Notes: a model not told the origin generated them from the sequence alone. 63,516 nt of DNA from Alphaproteobacteria bacterium (GCA_022826345.1 JAJDVB010000043.1:1-63516), one strand, 5' to 3'; counted from the stretch's first letter, positions 27,898 to 37,346 are shown. Numbers and translations: made by a program.

Positions 27898-29683
27898 CGC
27901 CCTGCTCCGAGCGCGAGCCGAGATAGGCGCGAATCACCGCGGGATTCGACTGGATTTCCTGCGGCGTCCCTTCGCCGATGGTCCGCCCGCTGTCGATCAC
28001 GTGGATGCGGTCGCAGACCCCCATGATCACGCGCATGTTGTGCTCGATCAACAGCACGCCGCAGCCGAAATCGCCGGGAATGCGCGATATCAGCGCCATC
28101 AGGTCGTCGCACTCGGCATCGCTCATGCCGGCGGCCGGCTCGTCCAGCAGGACGAAGTGGGGCGCCATCGCCAGCCCGCGGCCGATGCCGACCCGGCGCT
28201 CGTCGCCGTAGGGCAATGTGTCCGCGTGGTCGTAGGCCTTATCGGTGAAGTTCATCCACTCCAGGATCGCGCGGGCACGCCGCGATGCCTCGCGCCGGCT
28301 GAGGCCGGTACCGACCGCGGCGGCCTCCAGGTTCTCGATCACCAGCATGTCGGGGTAGAGCCGCACCGCCTGGAAGGTCCGTGCAAGCCCGCGGCGGCCA
28401 ATCCGGTGCGGCGGCATGCCGGTAACGTCGACGCCGGCGAGCACGACCCTGCCATGCGTCGGTTTCTGGAAACCGGTCAGCACGTTGACGAGGGTGGTCT
28501 TGCCGGCGCCGTTGGGCCCGATCAGCCCGAATATCTCGTGGCGGCCCATCGACACCGTGACTTCGTCGACAGCCGCCAGGCCCTCGAAGTTGACCGAGAT
28601 GTCGTGGGCCTCCAGCCGCTCCTCCATGTCGCCGCCGGCGGCCACGATCGCAGGCGCTGCCGCCGCCGGTGCCGCCGCAGCCTGGCGGGCGAAGGGCCAG
28701 GCGATCTCCCGCCCCTTCGCGATGCCGCGCGGGCGGAGGATGAGGATGGTCAGCATCAGGAGCGCGATGACGAGCTGGCTCAGCCCGTATTGCTCGATGA
28801 CGACCTCGATCTGGCGCAGCACCTCCTGCAGGGCCGAGACCACGATCACGCCCACCACGGCGCCGGTCAGGCTGCGCTGGCCGCCGATCATCAGCATGGC
28901 GAGCGCGATGAAGGTGGGGCCCAGCCAGAAGCCCCTCACCACGATGGAGCCCACGTAGTGGGCCTGCAGCACCCCGCCCAGCCCCATGAAGAAGCCGCTC
29001 AGCACGAAGGCGATGAGCCGCTGGGTCGGCACGTTGATGCCGACGGCGCGCGCCGCCGCCTCGTTCTCGCGCGAGGCGCGGAGCGCGAGGCCGAAGCGGG
29101 ACTTCTGATAGATCGTGGCGACCAGCAGCGCGACCCCGGCCCAGGCGAGCGCCACCCAGAAGTTGACGTAGATGGGGATGCCTACCAGCGTGCTCGCGCC
29201 GAAGGTCCAGGAATCCCAGTTGGAATAGAGCGTGTAGAAGATCATCAGCACCGCGAAGGTGCCGATGCTCGCGGCAATGCCGCTTAATCGCATCAAGGGC
29301 ACGCCGACGACGAGGGCGACGAGCGCAGCCAGCAGCGAGGAGATAATGGCCGACGGCAGCAGCGGCAGCGTGTTCTCGGCGAGGAAGGCCGGGAGGTCGA
29401 GAGCGAAGCTCTTCTTGAACGGCGACATGGTGAACCAGGCGACGGCATAGGCGCCGATCAGTGCGAAGGCCATGTGGCCGAAGGCCAGCACACCGGAATT
29501 GCCGATGAAGATGTAGAGGCCGATCACCATGACGGTGTTGATGAGCGCGACCGTGAGCGTGCGCTCGATGACCTTGTCGCCGCTCCCCCAAATGATCAGG
29601 GAGAGCACAAGGAGGCCCAAACCGAGAGTCCCGGGCTCCCATAGGTAACGGCCGACGGTTACAGGGCGGATCTCGCGCAGCAC
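27890..29683 (-). CDS. LivM-LivG fusion: ABC importer permease plus ATPase
   Basis: One 597-residue chain joins a LivM-type permease (residues 1 to about 325, with IGNSGVLAFGHMAFALIGAY and the ATPase-contact loop FGLALRASRENEAAARAVGI) through an Ala/Pro-rich linker (AAAAPAAAAPAIVAAGGD) to a LivG-type ATPase (GPNGAGKTTLVNVLTG, Walker B VLLDEPAAGM, LLIEHNM). The ATPase signature is YGDERRVGIGRGLA rather than LSGGQ, which is normal for LivG. The start is a GTG just after the TGA of the LivH-like gene. Substrate is unknown. Confidence 0.85.
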   Translation of the reverse strand: MLREIRPVTVGRYLWEPGTLGLGLLVLSLIIWGSGDKVIERTLTVALINTVMVIGLYIFIGNSGVLAFGHMAFALIGAYAVAWFTMSPFKKSFALDLPAFLAENTLPLLPSAIISSLLAALVALVVGVPLMRLSGIAASIGTFAVLMIFYTLYSNWDSWTFGASTLVGIPIYVNFWVALAWAGVALLVATIYQKSRFGLALRASRENEAAARAVGINVPTQRLIAFVLSGFFMGLGGVLQAHYVGSIVVRGFWLGPTFIALAMLMIGGQRSLTGAVVGVIVVSALQEVLRQIEVVIEQYGLSQLVIALLMLTILILRPRGIAKGREIAWPFARQAAAAPAAAAPAIVAAGGDMEERLEAHDISVNFEGLAAVDEVTVSMGRHEIFGLIGPNGAGKTTLVNVLTGFQKPTHGRVVLAGVDVTGMPPHRIGRRGLARTFQAVRLYPDMLVIENLEAAAVGTGLSRREASRRARAILEWMNFTDKAYDHADTLPYGDERRVGIGRGLAMAPHFVLLDEPAAGMSDAECDDLMALISRIPGDFGCGVLLIEHNMRVIMGVCDRIHVIDSGRTIGEGTPQEIQSNPAVIRAYLGSRSEQGDA

Positions 29684-29685
29684 GG

Positions 29686-30600
29686 TCAGATCCGTTCCTC
29701 GACCGCCTTCACCTTGACGATGCCGCCGGGCCTGAGCAGGAGGATGACGAGGATGAGCCCGTAGACCCAGGCATCCCGGTTGAGCCGCATCTCGAGCGGC
29801 AGCACGATCTGGAAGAAGACGCTGGCGACGCCCACCACGAAGCCGCCGACCACCGCGCCCGTCAGGCTGCCCATGCCGCCGACGACAGTGCCGACGAAGG
29901 CGGCGAGCACCAGCGGCACGCCCATGTCGAACTTCAGCACGCCGTTCTGCACGACGAAGAGCAGCGAGACCACGGCCGCGAGGAGACCCGAGATCGCGAA
30001 GGCCGCGGCGATCACCCGGTTGGCGCGCACGCCCAGGAAGCGCGCCATCATGAAGTCTTCGGATGCGGCCCGCATCTGGCGCCCGATCGCCGTGCGCTTG
30101 AGGAACGCGACCAGCAGCAACAGCAGCGCCGCAGTCGCAGCGATCATCACGATCTGCAGGCGCGGCAGGCGAATATCGCCGAGCAGGAAGGGATCGGTCA
30201 GCACCGGCCAGAGATCCACACCTTTGGGCCGGCCCTCGTAGATCAGCAGCACCAGGTTCTGGAGAAAGAAGCTGAGCGCGAAGGAGGCGATCAGCAGCAC
30301 CGAGGGGTCGGCATCGCGCAGCGGCCTGAACGCCAGCCGCTCGCAGGCGACGGCGAAGATGATGACGATGAGAATGATCGCCGCCACCACCGCCGCCGGA
30401 TGCCAAGCGCCGATGAAGAGCTGCGGCGCCACGGCGGCGGACGGCACGATGAGCGCGTAGGCACCGATCATGATCAAGTCGCCGTGGGCGAAGTTGATCA
30501 GGCGCATGATGCCGAAGATCAGCCCGATACCGAGGGAGGTGAGCGCGAACAGGCTCCCCAGGCTCAGAGCGTCGATGATGTTCTGAACGACCGCTTGCAC
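29686..30600 (-). CDS. LivH-like ABC importer permease
   Basis: The 304-residue permease shows LGIGLIFGIMRLINFAHGDL near residue 25, the family signature, and the loop TAIGRQMRAASEDFMMARFLG for ATPase contact. About eight membrane spans are evident. It is directly followed by the LivM-LivG fusion and preceded by a hairpin after the binding-protein gene. Confidence 0.9.
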   Translation of the reverse strand: MQAVVQNIIDALSLGSLFALTSLGIGLIFGIMRLINFAHGDLIMIGAYALIVPSAAVAPQLFIGAWHPAAVVAAIILIVIIFAVACERLAFRPLRDADPSVLLIASFALSFFLQNLVLLIYEGRPKGVDLWPVLTDPFLLGDIRLPRLQIVMIAATAALLLLLVAFLKRTAIGRQMRAASEDFMMARFLGVRANRVIAAAFAISGLLAAVVSLLFVVQNGVLKFDMGVPLVLAAFVGTVVGGMGSLTGAVVGGFVVGVASVFFQIVLPLEMRLNRDAWVYGLILVILLLRPGGIVKVKAVEERI

Positions 30601-30675
30601 CGAAGAGGCCCCCTCGAACGAACGGCGGCGTCAGGCGGCGGCCGTCGGCCGCGGCGCCGCGACCGGGAAAACGGG

Positions 30676-30708
30676 GGCGGCCCGCGAGACTAGGTTTCGC
30701 GGACCGCC
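30676..30708 (-). promoter_or_regulatory. Hairpin between binding-protein and LivH-like genes
   Basis: A 12-bp stem with one mismatch (GGCGGCCCGCGA against TCGCGGACCGCC) and a 9-base loop lies just after the binding-protein stop. It may partially terminate transcription or protect the upstream message, matching the hairpin in the amide operon. Confidence 0.55.
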
Positions 30709-30722
30709 CACCGGGTTTGTGC

Positions 30723-31925
30723 CTACTTGAAGATGAGCTGAAGCGGCGGCGGCTCCGGCAGCTGGATCAGGTCGACGAAGTAGCCCTTGCCGTCCTTGAT
30801 CCCGATGATCGCCTGGGGCCGCTCGAGGTTGATGTGCAGGTCCTCGGTAAACGTGGTGGGACCCACCAGCAGCGGCTCCTTGTCGAACTTGTTGAGCTCG
30901 GCCAGCACCGCGTCGCTGTCGATGGTGCCCGCCCGATCGATGGCGATGGCGAGCGCCTGGATGATGCTGTAGCCCGAGAGCGCGAACGAGCAGCATACGC
31001 GCTCGCCGTGCACTTCCTCGTAGCGGTCGAAGAACTCGTTGACCCGGGGCCGGGGATCGTCGCCGAACACCGAGCCGTAAGTGCCGGTGTAGTGGTCGTT
31101 GAGGTTGCCGATGGCCTCGGTCCAGTAGTCGCCGTCCATCGAATCGCCGCCCGAGATCGGTGTGTCGATGCCGGCCGCCCTGATCTGGCGGATCGCGGCG
31201 TTCGCGCCGGCGCCGTAGGAGCAGACGTGGAGCAGGTCAGGCTCGCCCTTCTCCTCCGCCACCTGCTTGAACCGCGTGATCTGCGAGGCGATAGACGCAT
31301 CGTCCTGCTTGAAGGTGTCCTCGCCCAGCATGACGCCGCCCAGCTTCTCGAAGCGTGTCTTGAAGCCGGCACAGATCGCCTTGTCGTACTCGATCGAGGT
31401 ATCGAGCAGGCTGTAGGCGGTTTTCCAGCCCTTGTTGTTCCATGCCCACTCCGCAATCACGGCGCCGCTGGTGAGCGAGGAGTTGGACATGGTGAAGGCG
31501 TAGGGGCCGATGCCCTGCACGCCCATCTTCGCGTCGGAGGCGCAGAGCGAGATGACCACCATCCCGTTGCTGTTCGCGACCGTCGCGGCAGCCGCGCCCA
31601 TGTCGTAGTCGCACGAGACGATCATGAAGTTGGCGCCGTCGGCGATCACCTCCTGCCCGGCTCGTGCGCCCTCGGCCGCCTCTGACTTGGTGTCGGACTG
31701 GGTGAAGGTGAAATTGCGGCCGCCGAGCACGCCGCCGGCTTCGTTGATGTCGTTGATCGCCATCTTCGCCGAGCGGGACGGCGGCCCGTCGTACTGGTTC
31801 ATCCAGCCGCTGAGCGCGATGGCGAAGCCGATGACGATGTCATCGTCGGCAGCTTGGCCCGGCGTGGCGACGCCAAGCGATAGGGCAAGCGCGGCAGCGC
31901 CTGCCAGCAACGTCATTTTCCGCAT
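30723..31925 (-). CDS. Branched-chain-amino-acid-type ABC substrate-binding protein
   Basis: The 400-residue protein has a Sec signal peptide (MRKMTLLAGAAALALSLGVA, cleavage likely after GQA) and a type I periplasmic binding fold: IVIGFAIALSGWMNQYDGPP, MAINDINEAGGVLGGRNFTF and LLVGPTTFTEDLHINLERPQ. The ATG at 31925 follows GGGAGGAA at good spacing; a longer frame upstream would spoil the signal peptide. The partner genes suggest import of a compound oxidised by the luciferase-like enzyme and the SDR. Confidence 0.88.
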   Translation of the reverse strand: MRKMTLLAGAAALALSLGVATPGQAADDDIVIGFAIALSGWMNQYDGPPSRSAKMAINDINEAGGVLGGRNFTFTQSDTKSEAAEGARAGQEVIADGANFMIVSCDYDMGAAAATVANSNGMVVISLCASDAKMGVQGIGPYAFTMSNSSLTSGAVIAEWAWNNKGWKTAYSLLDTSIEYDKAICAGFKTRFEKLGGVMLGEDTFKQDDASIASQITRFKQVAEEKGEPDLLHVCSYGAGANAAIRQIRAAGIDTPISGGDSMDGDYWTEAIGNLNDHYTGTYGSVFGDDPRPRVNEFFDRYEEVHGERVCCSFALSGYSIIQALAIAIDRAGTIDSDAVLAELNKFDKEPLLVGPTTFTEDLHINLERPQAIIGIKDGKGYFVDLIQLPEPPPLQLIFK

Positions 31926-32030
31926 GGTCTGTTCCTCCCAGGACGGCCCGATATTGGTATTTTGCATCGCCACCACCCGGCGGCATTGCGTCGTCCGACA
32001 GCAACTCTAGGCGGAATGTGCGGCGGGAGT

Positions 32031-33137
32031 CTACCGAGCCACTTGACCCCCGGCGGTGGCAACATCGGCGAACGCGGGCATGACCTCCCCGGCAAGCGCA
32101 CGCATTGAATCGCGCCACCCCTCCATGTCGTCCAGGTGGTCGTAGGAGATCACCAGCAGGGTGCCGAAACCGCCCGAGGCCTCCAACATGGCGGCGACCT
32201 TGCGCTCCACGGTGCGCGGACTTCCCACCGCCATGCAGTGCTCGGCGATGTATTCGACCGTGACGTCGGAATCGGCCACGTCGGGGTGGTGCTTGCAGGC
32301 CGAGAGCATGCCGATGTGCTTGAGCACCGGCAGCCAGAAGCTGCGGTAGTGCGCGCCGATGGCGCCGTTGACCACCTTGTCCCACGCCTCGGCATCGGTC
32401 TCGGCCACGTAGATGTCCCGCCCGATGCGCCAAGCGCTGCGCTCAGGGGTGCGGCCGGACTCCGCCGCGCCGCGCTCCACCGAGGCCCAGTGCCCGGCGA
32501 GATAGGCGTCGCTGTAGCTCAGGCTGAGCGGAATGAATCCGCGGCGGCCGGCGAGCACCAGAGTGGGCGAGTCCGGGCTGAAGCCGGCGATGGCGATCTG
32601 CGGGTGCGGCTTCGTGAAGGTGCCGATGTGGTAGCCGTAGTTCCCATCGAGCACGCCCTCCGGTCGGCGTGCGGTCCAGAACTTGCCGCAATACTCGAAG
32701 GGGCCGTCGCTCTCCCAGAAGCGCATCATGATGTCGAGGGATTCCTCGGTCATCTCGCGGTTCTGGCCGGCGAACCCATCGATGTCGAACATCAGCCAGT
32801 CAGTCGGGATCCCACTTGAGCCCACCCCGATGTAGCAGCGCCCGCGCCCGATATGGTCGAGCCAGGCGATCCGGTGCGCCAGTTCGGCCGGGTGGTGGAA
32901 GGGCAGCATGTAGCCGCCCGGCGAGACCCGGATGCGTTCGGTGCGCACCAGCGCCTGGGCGACCAGCAGGTCGGGCGCAGGGCATGGCTCGGTCGGCACC
33001 GTGTAGTGGCAGCCGATCCATGCTTCGGCGAAGCCTATGCGGTCGAGGAAGGCGAGCGTGTCGAGGTCGTGCTCGTGGCCCTCGCCGAAATCACGGCCCG
33101 GCGGGTGGTTGGGCATCATGAACGCGCCAACATCCAT
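32031..33137 (-). CDS. LLM-class flavin-dependent oxidoreductase
   Basis: The 368-residue protein is a bacterial-luciferase-like monooxygenase: LDRIGFAEAWIGCHYTVPTE, TERIRVSPGGYMLPFHHPAELA, GVGSSGIPTDWLMFDID and PHPQIAIAGFSPDS are typical. These enzymes use reduced FMN and oxygen on substrates such as terpenes, alkanesulfonates or nitrogen compounds. GGAGGAGA precedes the ATG at 33137. It lies in one operon with an SDR upstream and the importer downstream, which suggests a catabolic module of unknown substrate. Confidence 0.82.
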   Translation of the reverse strand: MDVGAFMMPNHPPGRDFGEGHEHDLDTLAFLDRIGFAEAWIGCHYTVPTEPCPAPDLLVAQALVRTERIRVSPGGYMLPFHHPAELAHRIAWLDHIGRGRCYIGVGSSGIPTDWLMFDIDGFAGQNREMTEESLDIMMRFWESDGPFEYCGKFWTARRPEGVLDGNYGYHIGTFTKPHPQIAIAGFSPDSPTLVLAGRRGFIPLSLSYSDAYLAGHWASVERGAAESGRTPERSAWRIGRDIYVAETDAEAWDKVVNGAIGAHYRSFWLPVLKHIGMLSACKHHPDVADSDVTVEYIAEHCMAVGSPRTVERKVAAMLEASGGFGTLLVISYDHLDDMEGWRDSMRALAGEVMPAFADVATAGGQVAR

Positions 33138-33184
33138 GGTTCTCCTCCATCCGTTGGCGCTCGCCGGCCGGCGCGGCGGCGGTG

Positions 33185-33946
33185 CTAGAACTGCACGCGC
33201 TTGGTGAGCCCGCCGTCGACGATCAGGTTGGCGCCCGTGGTGAAGCTCGAGACCGGGCTCGCGAGGAACGCCACCGCATCTGCGACCTCCTCTGGCGTGC
33301 CCATCCGGCCGGTGGGATTGAGCCCGAGCGCAAAGTTGTAGCGCTCCGGGTCCTCCCGCTTGCGTTGGCCCCAAACGCCGTCCTCGAAATAGATCGTGCC
33401 CGGCGAGACGCAGTTCACGCGGATGCCGCGTTCGGCGAGCACGGTGGCCAGATTGGAGGTGTAGTTGATCAGGGCGGCCTTGATCGAGTTGTAGGGCCTG
33501 ACCCCGCCGAAGCTCTCGACGCCCGCCGTGCTCGATACGGTGACGATCGCTGCGGCCTCAGATTGATCCAGGTGCGGCATGGCCGCCTCGACCGTGCGCA
33601 CGGTGCCGAGCATGTCGACCTCAAGCGCGGCCCGCCAGGAGTCTTCGTCCGGCGCGCCGGCGATCGCGCTCACGTTGGCCACCACGATGTCGATTCCGCC
33701 GAGTTGCTGCGCCATCGCTGCGGTCCATTGCCGTACGGCGTCGCCGTCCGCGACGTCGCAGGCGGCGCCGATGACATTGAGACCCTCTCCCGCGAACGCC
33801 GCCAGCACCGCCTCGAGCTTGGCGCCGCCGCGGGCGCAGATACCGACCCCGCAGCCCTCCAGCGCGAGCCTGCGCGCAATCGCGTGGCCGATCCCCCGCG
33901 TGCCGCCGGTTACGATGGCCTTCTTGCCGTCGAGCTTGAGGTCCAT
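33185..33946 (-). CDS. Short-chain dehydrogenase/reductase
   Basis: The 253-residue classical SDR has [14 protein letters not shown] (cofactor binding) near residue 12, [20 protein letters not shown] in place of the usual NNAG, the catalytic Ser in VTVSSTAG and YNSIK as YxxxK, and [14 protein letters not shown] at the end. It is the first gene of the leftward luciferase-importer operon, 47 bp ahead of the flavin oxidoreductase. Substrate unknown. Confidence 0.87.
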   Translation of the reverse strand: MDLKLDGKKAIVTGGTRGIGHAIARRLALEGCGVGICARGGAKLEAVLAAFAGEGLNVIGAACDVADGDAVRQWTAAMAQQLGGIDIVVANVSAIAGAPDEDSWRAALEVDMLGTVRTVEAAMPHLDQSEAAAIVTVSSTAGVESFGGVRPYNSIKAALINYTSNLATVLAERGIRVNCVSPGTIYFEDGVWGQRKREDPERYNFALGLNPTGRMGTPEEVADAVAFLASPVSSFTTGANLIVDGGLTKRVQF

Positions 33947-34104
33947 GCCCTCGACCCTGCGTGTGTCCAGCTTGGAGTGTCGGACGCCTGCACGCGCTTG
34001 TCCAGCCGACGCGGCCCAGGCCTACGATGTGGCAGACGCATCGCCCGGCGGCTGGGAAGAAAATATAAGTATCAAGGGGCCTTGACCGCCCGCGCGACTC
34101 GCCT

Positions 34105-34139
34105 ATATTGCGCTGCAACATGATGTTGCATCGCAATAT
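34105..34139. promoter_or_regulatory. 35-bp palindrome upstream of the phasin gene
   Basis: Arms ATATTGCG-C-TGCAACAT and ATGTTGCA-T-CGCAATAT pair around a single central G with one mismatch. It sits about 65 bp before the phasin start, between divergent genes. TGC/GCA-rich palindromes are known targets of the PHA regulator PhaR, so an operator for phasin control is plausible; no regulator is encoded nearby. Confidence 0.6.
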
Positions 34140-34202
34140 GACCAAGCGTCATGGAGCGGTGTGCATCGTCAGGAACAACCGCTAACCGAAAGGATATAAC
34201 CG

Positions 34203-34616
34203 ATGACCGCCAAGACCGACGCCGCTAGCAAGGCCGCTGCCAACGCCAAGACCGCCTGGAACGGCGCATTCTCCTTCGACTCCATGGCCGATGAGGGCCG
34301 TGCGAGCCTCGACAGCTTCGTCCAGGCCTCGACAATCGCGGCGAAGGGTTATGGCGCCATCGGCAGCGCCTGGTTCGACTTCGCCAAGGAGGCGATGGCT
34401 GCCCAAACCGACGCTGCCGAGGCGCTGATGGGTGCGCGCAGCTGGACCGAGATCACCGAGGCCCAGACTGGCGCCGCGAAGGGCGCGTTCGAGCGCACGA
34501 TGGCTGCGGGCAACCGCATTGCCGACATGACGGTCAAGTCCACCGGCGACGCGATGGAGCCGATCCGCGCACGCGCCGAGGATCTGGTCGAGCGCTACGG
34601 CAAGCCCGTCGCCTAA
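34203..34616 (+). CDS. Phasin family protein
   Basis: The 137-residue protein is Ala-rich and helical, as phasins that coat polyhydroxyalkanoate granules are. WFDFAKEAMAAQTDAAEALMGARSWTEITEAQTG near the middle matches the phasin core, where aromatic and amphipathic helices bind the granule. No membrane span or signal is present. AACCGAAAGGATATAACCG upstream contains a fair ribosome site. No pha biosynthesis genes are in the window. Confidence 0.85.
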   Translation: MTAKTDAASKAAANAKTAWNGAFSFDSMADEGRASLDSFVQASTIAAKGYGAIGSAWFDFAKEAMAAQTDAAEALMGARSWTEITEAQTGAAKGAFERTMAAGNRIADMTVKSTGDAMEPIRARAEDLVERYGKPVA

Positions 34617-34639
34617 CGGGACCCAACACACGTTACGGA

Positions 34640-34667
34640 GGGCCTGGGACCGAATGGTTCCGGGCCC
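34640..34667. terminator. Bidirectional terminator after phasin
   Basis: A 12-bp stem with two G-U pairs (GGGCCTGGGACC / GGTTCCGGGCCC) and a GAAT loop lies between the convergent phasin and purN genes, 24 bases after the phasin stop and 6 before the purN stop. Confidence 0.75.
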
Positions 34668-34672
34668 TTGGC

Positions 34673-35326
34673 TTATGGGCTCGGCGCTGGGTTGACGAGA
34701 GCGACGCTGGGCGCTTCAGCTTCGATGACGCAGCGCTCGCCCACGACCGAGACGCGGCCTTGGGCGATCAGGCGGACGGCGAGTGGTAGGCAGCGATGCT
34801 CCTCGCGGAGCACCCGGGCCGCGAGACTTTCCGCCGTGTCGTCGGGTAGGACAGGCACCGCCGCCTGAATGATGATCGGCCCGTTGTCCACCTCTGGCCG
34901 AACGAAGTGGACCGTACAACCGGCGATGCGAACCCCAGCCTCGATCGCCCGGTCGTGGGTATCGAGACCCTTGAAGGCAGGCAGCAGCGAGGGGTGGATG
35001 TTGATCAGCCGATTGCGCCAGTGCTCGACGAAATCCGCCGTGAGCACGCGCATGAAGCCCGCGAGACAGACCAGCTCGACGCTGCTCGCCTCGAGCGCGT
35101 CGGAGAGCGCCTGCTCGAAGGCCGCACGAGCCTCAAAGGCCCGGTGGTCGATCACGCGCTGGGGCAGGTCCGCACGTTCTGCCCGTGTCAGCCCGAAGGC
35201 GTCAGCCCGGTTGGAGAGAACCAGCACGATCTCGCTCTCGGCATCGGCACGGGCGCAGTCGTCGATGAGGGCCTGAAGATTGGTCCCGCTGCCCGAGATC
35301 AGGACGCCCACCTTGAGCCGCGCCAT
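34673..35326 (-). CDS. purN: Phosphoribosylglycinamide formyltransferase
   Basis: PurN adds the first formyl group in purine synthesis from 10-formyltetrahydrofolate. The 217-residue protein shows VGVLISGSGTNLQALID, LVCLAGFMRVLT, the catalytic NIHPSLLPAFKGLDTH and GCTVHFVRPEVDNGPIIIQ with the catalytic Asp. The ATG at 35326 gives the standard length; upstream codons overlap the control region of the divergent DUF2066 gene. purM, its usual partner, is not present. Confidence 0.95.
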   Translation of the reverse strand: MARLKVGVLISGSGTNLQALIDDCARADAESEIVLVLSNRADAFGLTRAERADLPQRVIDHRAFEARAAFEQALSDALEASSVELVCLAGFMRVLTADFVEHWRNRLINIHPSLLPAFKGLDTHDRAIEAGVRIAGCTVHFVRPEVDNGPIIIQAAVPVLPDDTAESLAARVLREEHRCLPLAVRLIAQGRVSVVGERCVIEAEAPSVALVNPAPSP

Positions 35327-35452
35327 GTGGTCCCCCGCCGTCTTCCGGCCGCCGCCGGTCGCTTGGCTGCAGACGCCATGATACCCTGCCGTCCGGGCTT
35401 CGGTCGCCGTCGGCCGCAAGACGTGACGTCAGTGATTGCTCCGAGTTCAACC

Positions 35453-36634
35453 ATGTGCCGACCGGCTCGCATCGCGCTCATGTGTGTGCTGGCGCTGCTC
35501 CTCGCCTGCGGCACCGCGCGGGCGGAATCGGTGTTCACCGTCCCGCACGTCCCCGTCGATGCCGAGGCCGCGTCGGCAGCGGAGGCGCGGGAGCTCGCCA
35601 TCGCCGCCGGCCAGCGTGCCGCGTTGGACACCCTCTTGCGTCGGCTTACCGTCGTGGGAACGGACCTGCCTCCACCGCCCGACAACATTATTGCGACGAT
35701 GGTGGCAGGCTTCGCCATCGACCGCGAGCTGGTCTCGACCACCCGCTACCGCGCGTCCTTGACGGTGGATTTCGACCCGACCGAGGTGCGCCGCCTGCTG
35801 CGCGTGAGCGGCGTTCCATATGCCGAGACCGTGAGCAAGCCGGTGCTGGTGGTGGCGGTTCAGCGCGACCCCGGTGGCATCCTCTTGTGGGAGGACGGCA
35901 ATGGGTGGCGCCGGGCGTGGGAGGAGCGCCCCCCGCATGGCGGCTTGGTGCCGATCCTCCTGCCACTCGGCGATGTCATCGATCTCGGCACGGTTGATGC
36001 TGCGCAGGCACTGGCGTCGGATGCCGACGCCCTCACCGCGCTCGCCGCGCTCTACGGCACGAGCGAGGTTGCGGTCGCCGTCGCCGGGCTCTCGGGCTCC
36101 GCCGCCGTGGCAAAACCGTCCGCGCCTGCCGCGGAAAGCGACGACGGCGACGCGCCTGCCGCAGGCCGGGCGCTCACGCTCTCGCTGCGCCGGATCGCTG
36201 CCGACGAGAGCCGGGCCATCCAGAAGACCCTGATCGGCCGCGAAGGGGAGAGCGAGCGGGCGCTGCTCAAGCGCGGCACCGACCGGGTCGTCACCCTGCT
36301 GGAGGACGACTGGAAGGCCGCCAACCTGATCCGCTACGACGAGCAGCGGGTGCTCCGGGCAACGGTGCCGATCGCGAGCCTCGGCGAATGGGTGTCGATC
36401 CAGCGGCGCCTCGCGGCGCTCGGCATGGTCGCATCGGTCGAGATCGACTCCCTCTCGCTCAGCGAGGGGCGGCTCACCCTCCGCTATCACGGCACGGAGG
36501 ACCAGCTCCGCCTCGCCCTTGGCCAGGACGATCTCGATCTCGCGCCCGAGGAGGACGGGTGGTGGCTGCGGCCCCGCGCCACGCCCCCGGAGCCAATAGA
36601 ACCCGGCACGCCCGTACCGGGTGGGGGCGAGTGA
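35453..36634 (+). CDS. DUF2066 family exported protein
   Basis: The 393-residue protein begins with a Sec signal peptide (RIALMCVLALLLACGTARA, cleavage before ESVFTV) and is probably periplasmic. EARELAIAAGQRAALDTLLRRL and YRASLTVDFDPTEVRRLL are typical of DUF2066, a family of unknown function found upstream of hdaA in Alphaproteobacteria. A low-complexity Ala/Ser/Pro region lies near residue 225. I chose the ATG at 35453 directly before the signal. It is divergent from purN. Confidence 0.85.
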   Translation: MCRPARIALMCVLALLLACGTARAESVFTVPHVPVDAEAASAAEARELAIAAGQRAALDTLLRRLTVVGTDLPPPPDNIIATMVAGFAIDRELVSTTRYRASLTVDFDPTEVRRLLRVSGVPYAETVSKPVLVVAVQRDPGGILLWEDGNGWRRAWEERPPHGGLVPILLPLGDVIDLGTVDAAQALASDADALTALAALYGTSEVAVAVAGLSGSAAVAKPSAPAAESDDGDAPAAGRALTLSLRRIAADESRAIQKTLIGREGESERALLKRGTDRVVTLLEDDWKAANLIRYDEQRVLRATVPIASLGEWVSIQRRLAALGMVASVEIDSLSLSEGRLTLRYHGTEDQLRLALGQDDLDLAPEEDGWWLRPRATPPEPIEPGTPVPGGGE

Positions 36635-36641
36635 GACGCCG

Positions 36642-37346
36642 ATGGTGGCCAAGGCAGACCTCGGGCGGCAACGTACCTTCGACTGGGGCGTCCGACCGGC
36701 GCTTGGGCGGGACGATTTTCTGGTCGCGCCCTGCAACGAGGCGGCGGTGGCCTGGCTCGATCGCTGGCCGGACTGGCCGGGGCCGGCGCTGGTGATTCAC
36801 GGCCCTCCCGGCTCGGGCAAGAGCCACCTCGCCGAGGTGTGGCACAGGCGAAGCGGCGCCGAGGTCGTCCCGGCGATGCATCTCTCCGAGGTTCCGCTCG
36901 ACGCCGGCGATACGCCGGCGCTGGTCATCGACGGGCTGGATGGGCCGATCGACGAACGCGCCCTCCTGCACACATACAACGCCATGGCCGAGCGGGGCGG
37001 CCATCTGCTGCTTACCGCCCTGGTCCCGCCGGCGCGCTGGCCGCTCGCGCTGCCCGATCTCGCCTCCCGACTCAGGCTCGCGCCGGCCGTCGCGCTCGGC
37101 CTGCCGGACGACGCGCTGCTCGCAGCCCTCATGCTCAAGTTGTTTGCCGACCGGCAAATCACGGTGGCGCCCGAGGTGCCGGCCTACGTCGTGCCGCGCA
37201 TCGAGCGCACTTTCGAGGCCGTGGCCCACCTGGTCGAGCGCCTGGACCGCGCGGCGCTTGCGGAAGGACGGGCGGTCACCGTGCCGCTCGTGCGCGCGGT
37301 GCTTGCGCTGGAGGAAGGCGGGGACGGGCCACCGCCGCGCGCTTGA
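36642..37346 (+). CDS. hdaA: HdaA, DnaA-related regulator of replication initiation
   Basis: HdaA works with the replicative clamp to promote ATP hydrolysis by DnaA and so prevent over-initiation. The 234-residue AAA+ protein shows RTFDWGVRPALGRDDFLVAP, Walker A HGPPGSGKSHLAEVW, a Walker-B-like LVIDGLD and IERTFEAVAHLVERLD in the lid. The N-terminal RTFDW region is near the usual clamp-binding site. A GTG at 36621 is an alternative start. It overlaps or abuts the DUF2066 gene, as is usual. Confidence 0.88.
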   Translation: MVAKADLGRQRTFDWGVRPALGRDDFLVAPCNEAAVAWLDRWPDWPGPALVIHGPPGSGKSHLAEVWHRRSGAEVVPAMHLSEVPLDAGDTPALVIDGLDGPIDERALLHTYNAMAERGGHLLLTALVPPARWPLALPDLASRLRLAPAVALGLPDDALLAALMLKLFADRQITVAPEVPAYVVPRIERTFEAVAHLVERLDRAALAEGRAVTVPLVRAVLALEEGGDGPPPRA

